5,846 nucleotides of DNA from an uncultured Ruminococcus sp. GTDB lineage: Bacteria > Bacillota > Clostridia > Oscillospirales > Ruminococcaceae. The notes under the pieces are model-generated. The model was not told the origin of the DNA. It saw nothing but the letters and a program-made list of their open reading frames with translations, and made no database searches. This document shows positions 5,705-5,846 of the stretch, in pieces; within the stretch, counting starts at the first letter, position 1; each line of letters starts with the position of its first letter. The stretch covers positions 1 through 5,846 of the forward strand of contig CAMCMW010000111.1 of assembly GCA_945876155.1 (NCBI GenBank), given 5' to 3'. The position numbers and the translations under genes are program-made.

Positions 5705-5733
5705 ATTATACTTTAAATATGAGTACAAGTCAA
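5705..5733 (-). promoter_or_regulatory. Promoter of the CmpB-like gene
   Basis: Read on the minus strand, TTGACT (5733-5728, 5 of 6 consensus bases), a 17-nt spacer and a perfect TATAAT (5710-5705) make a near-consensus sigma-A promoter. Initiation is expected near 5698, giving a leader of about 30 nt that carries the ribosome binding site. Poly-A/T tracts just upstream (around 5734-5740) may act as an UP-like element, which is inference. Confidence 0.82.
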
Positions 5734-5821
5734 ATAAAAAGCGGATTGTTGTAGAAATATGTTGCTTTTTATCAATTTTTATCTGCAAAACTGTGCAACC
5801 CTCCAAATCGACAAAAAAGCG

Positions 5822-5846
5822 TTGACAAAGGGGAAATGTCGTGATA
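5822..5846 (+). promoter_or_regulatory. Rightward promoter cut by the window edge
   Basis: A perfect -35 box TTGACA lies at 5822-5827. Exactly 17 nt later, at 5845, the last two bases are TA, preceded by TGA, which fits an extended -10 (TGnTA...) truncated by the edge. CGACA (5809-5813) and TGTCG (5837-5841) flank the -35 as a short inverted repeat that could be an operator or chance. The stretch 5734-5821 between the two divergent promoters is AT-rich and holds no gene I can support. Confidence 0.5.

Noticed and set aside
1..5846. CRISPR array, tRNA, rRNA, transposase or phage genes
   Set aside because: No regularly spaced direct repeats, cloverleaf-like segments, rRNA-like stretches or mobile-element proteins were seen on either strand.

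Overview
The window reads as chromosomal DNA of a low-to-moderate GC, Gram-positive anaerobe. A Ruminococcaceae/Oscillospiraceae-type gut Clostridium fits best. This rests on the AAAGGAG-type ribosome binding sites, sigma-A style promoters, a formate--tetrahydrofolate ligase gene, a CmpB-type membrane protein, and GC-rich palindromic repeats in otherwise AT-rich spacers. The assignment is inference, because no taxonomic marker gene is present.

Layout. Positions 1-257 hold no gene but are crowded with inverted repeats: two GC-rich hairpins, a terminator-like pair of arms 65 nt apart ending in a T-run, a GTAA-capped hairpin, and a likely dispersed palindromic repeat. A promoter at 258-286 then drives a tightly packed rightward operon. 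Its genes are fhs (345-2015), an unrecognised single-span membrane protein (2017-2577), tsaE (2574-3014) and tsaB (about 2986-3675), joined by gaps or overlaps of +1, -4 and about -29 nt. A second promoter, whose -35 box overlaps the tsaB stop codon, drives rpiB (3764-4210) and upp (4216-4845). A strong hairpin at 4850-4879 ends upp and also lies just past the stop of a convergent leftward gene (4882-5667). That gene encodes a PF06541/CmpB-like membrane protein with a coiled-coil tail and has its own near-consensus promoter at 5705-5733. A rightward consensus -35 box at the right edge suggests a further gene beyond the window.

How the genes relate. Fhs makes 10-formyl-THF for purine and formyl-Met synthesis. 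TsaE and TsaB belong to the t6A37 tRNA-modification machinery. RpiB and Upp connect the pentose-phosphate pool, through PRPP made elsewhere, to uracil salvage. These are ordinary housekeeping functions, and I see no defence, CRISPR, phage or biosynthetic cluster.

The most notable signal is a single in-frame TGA at 963-965 (codon 207) in an otherwise intact, full-length fhs. It sits where the family normally has Cys (AILCLA-type motif). TGA is the ordinary stop codon of fhs itself and of several neighbours, so wholesale code reassignment is unlikely. The choices are a sequencing error, a recent nonsense mutation, or site-specific recoding (Sec, or Cys from a UGA-reading tRNA). A second notable point is a perfect 9-bp hairpin lying exactly between the fhs Shine-Dalgarno sequence and its start codon.
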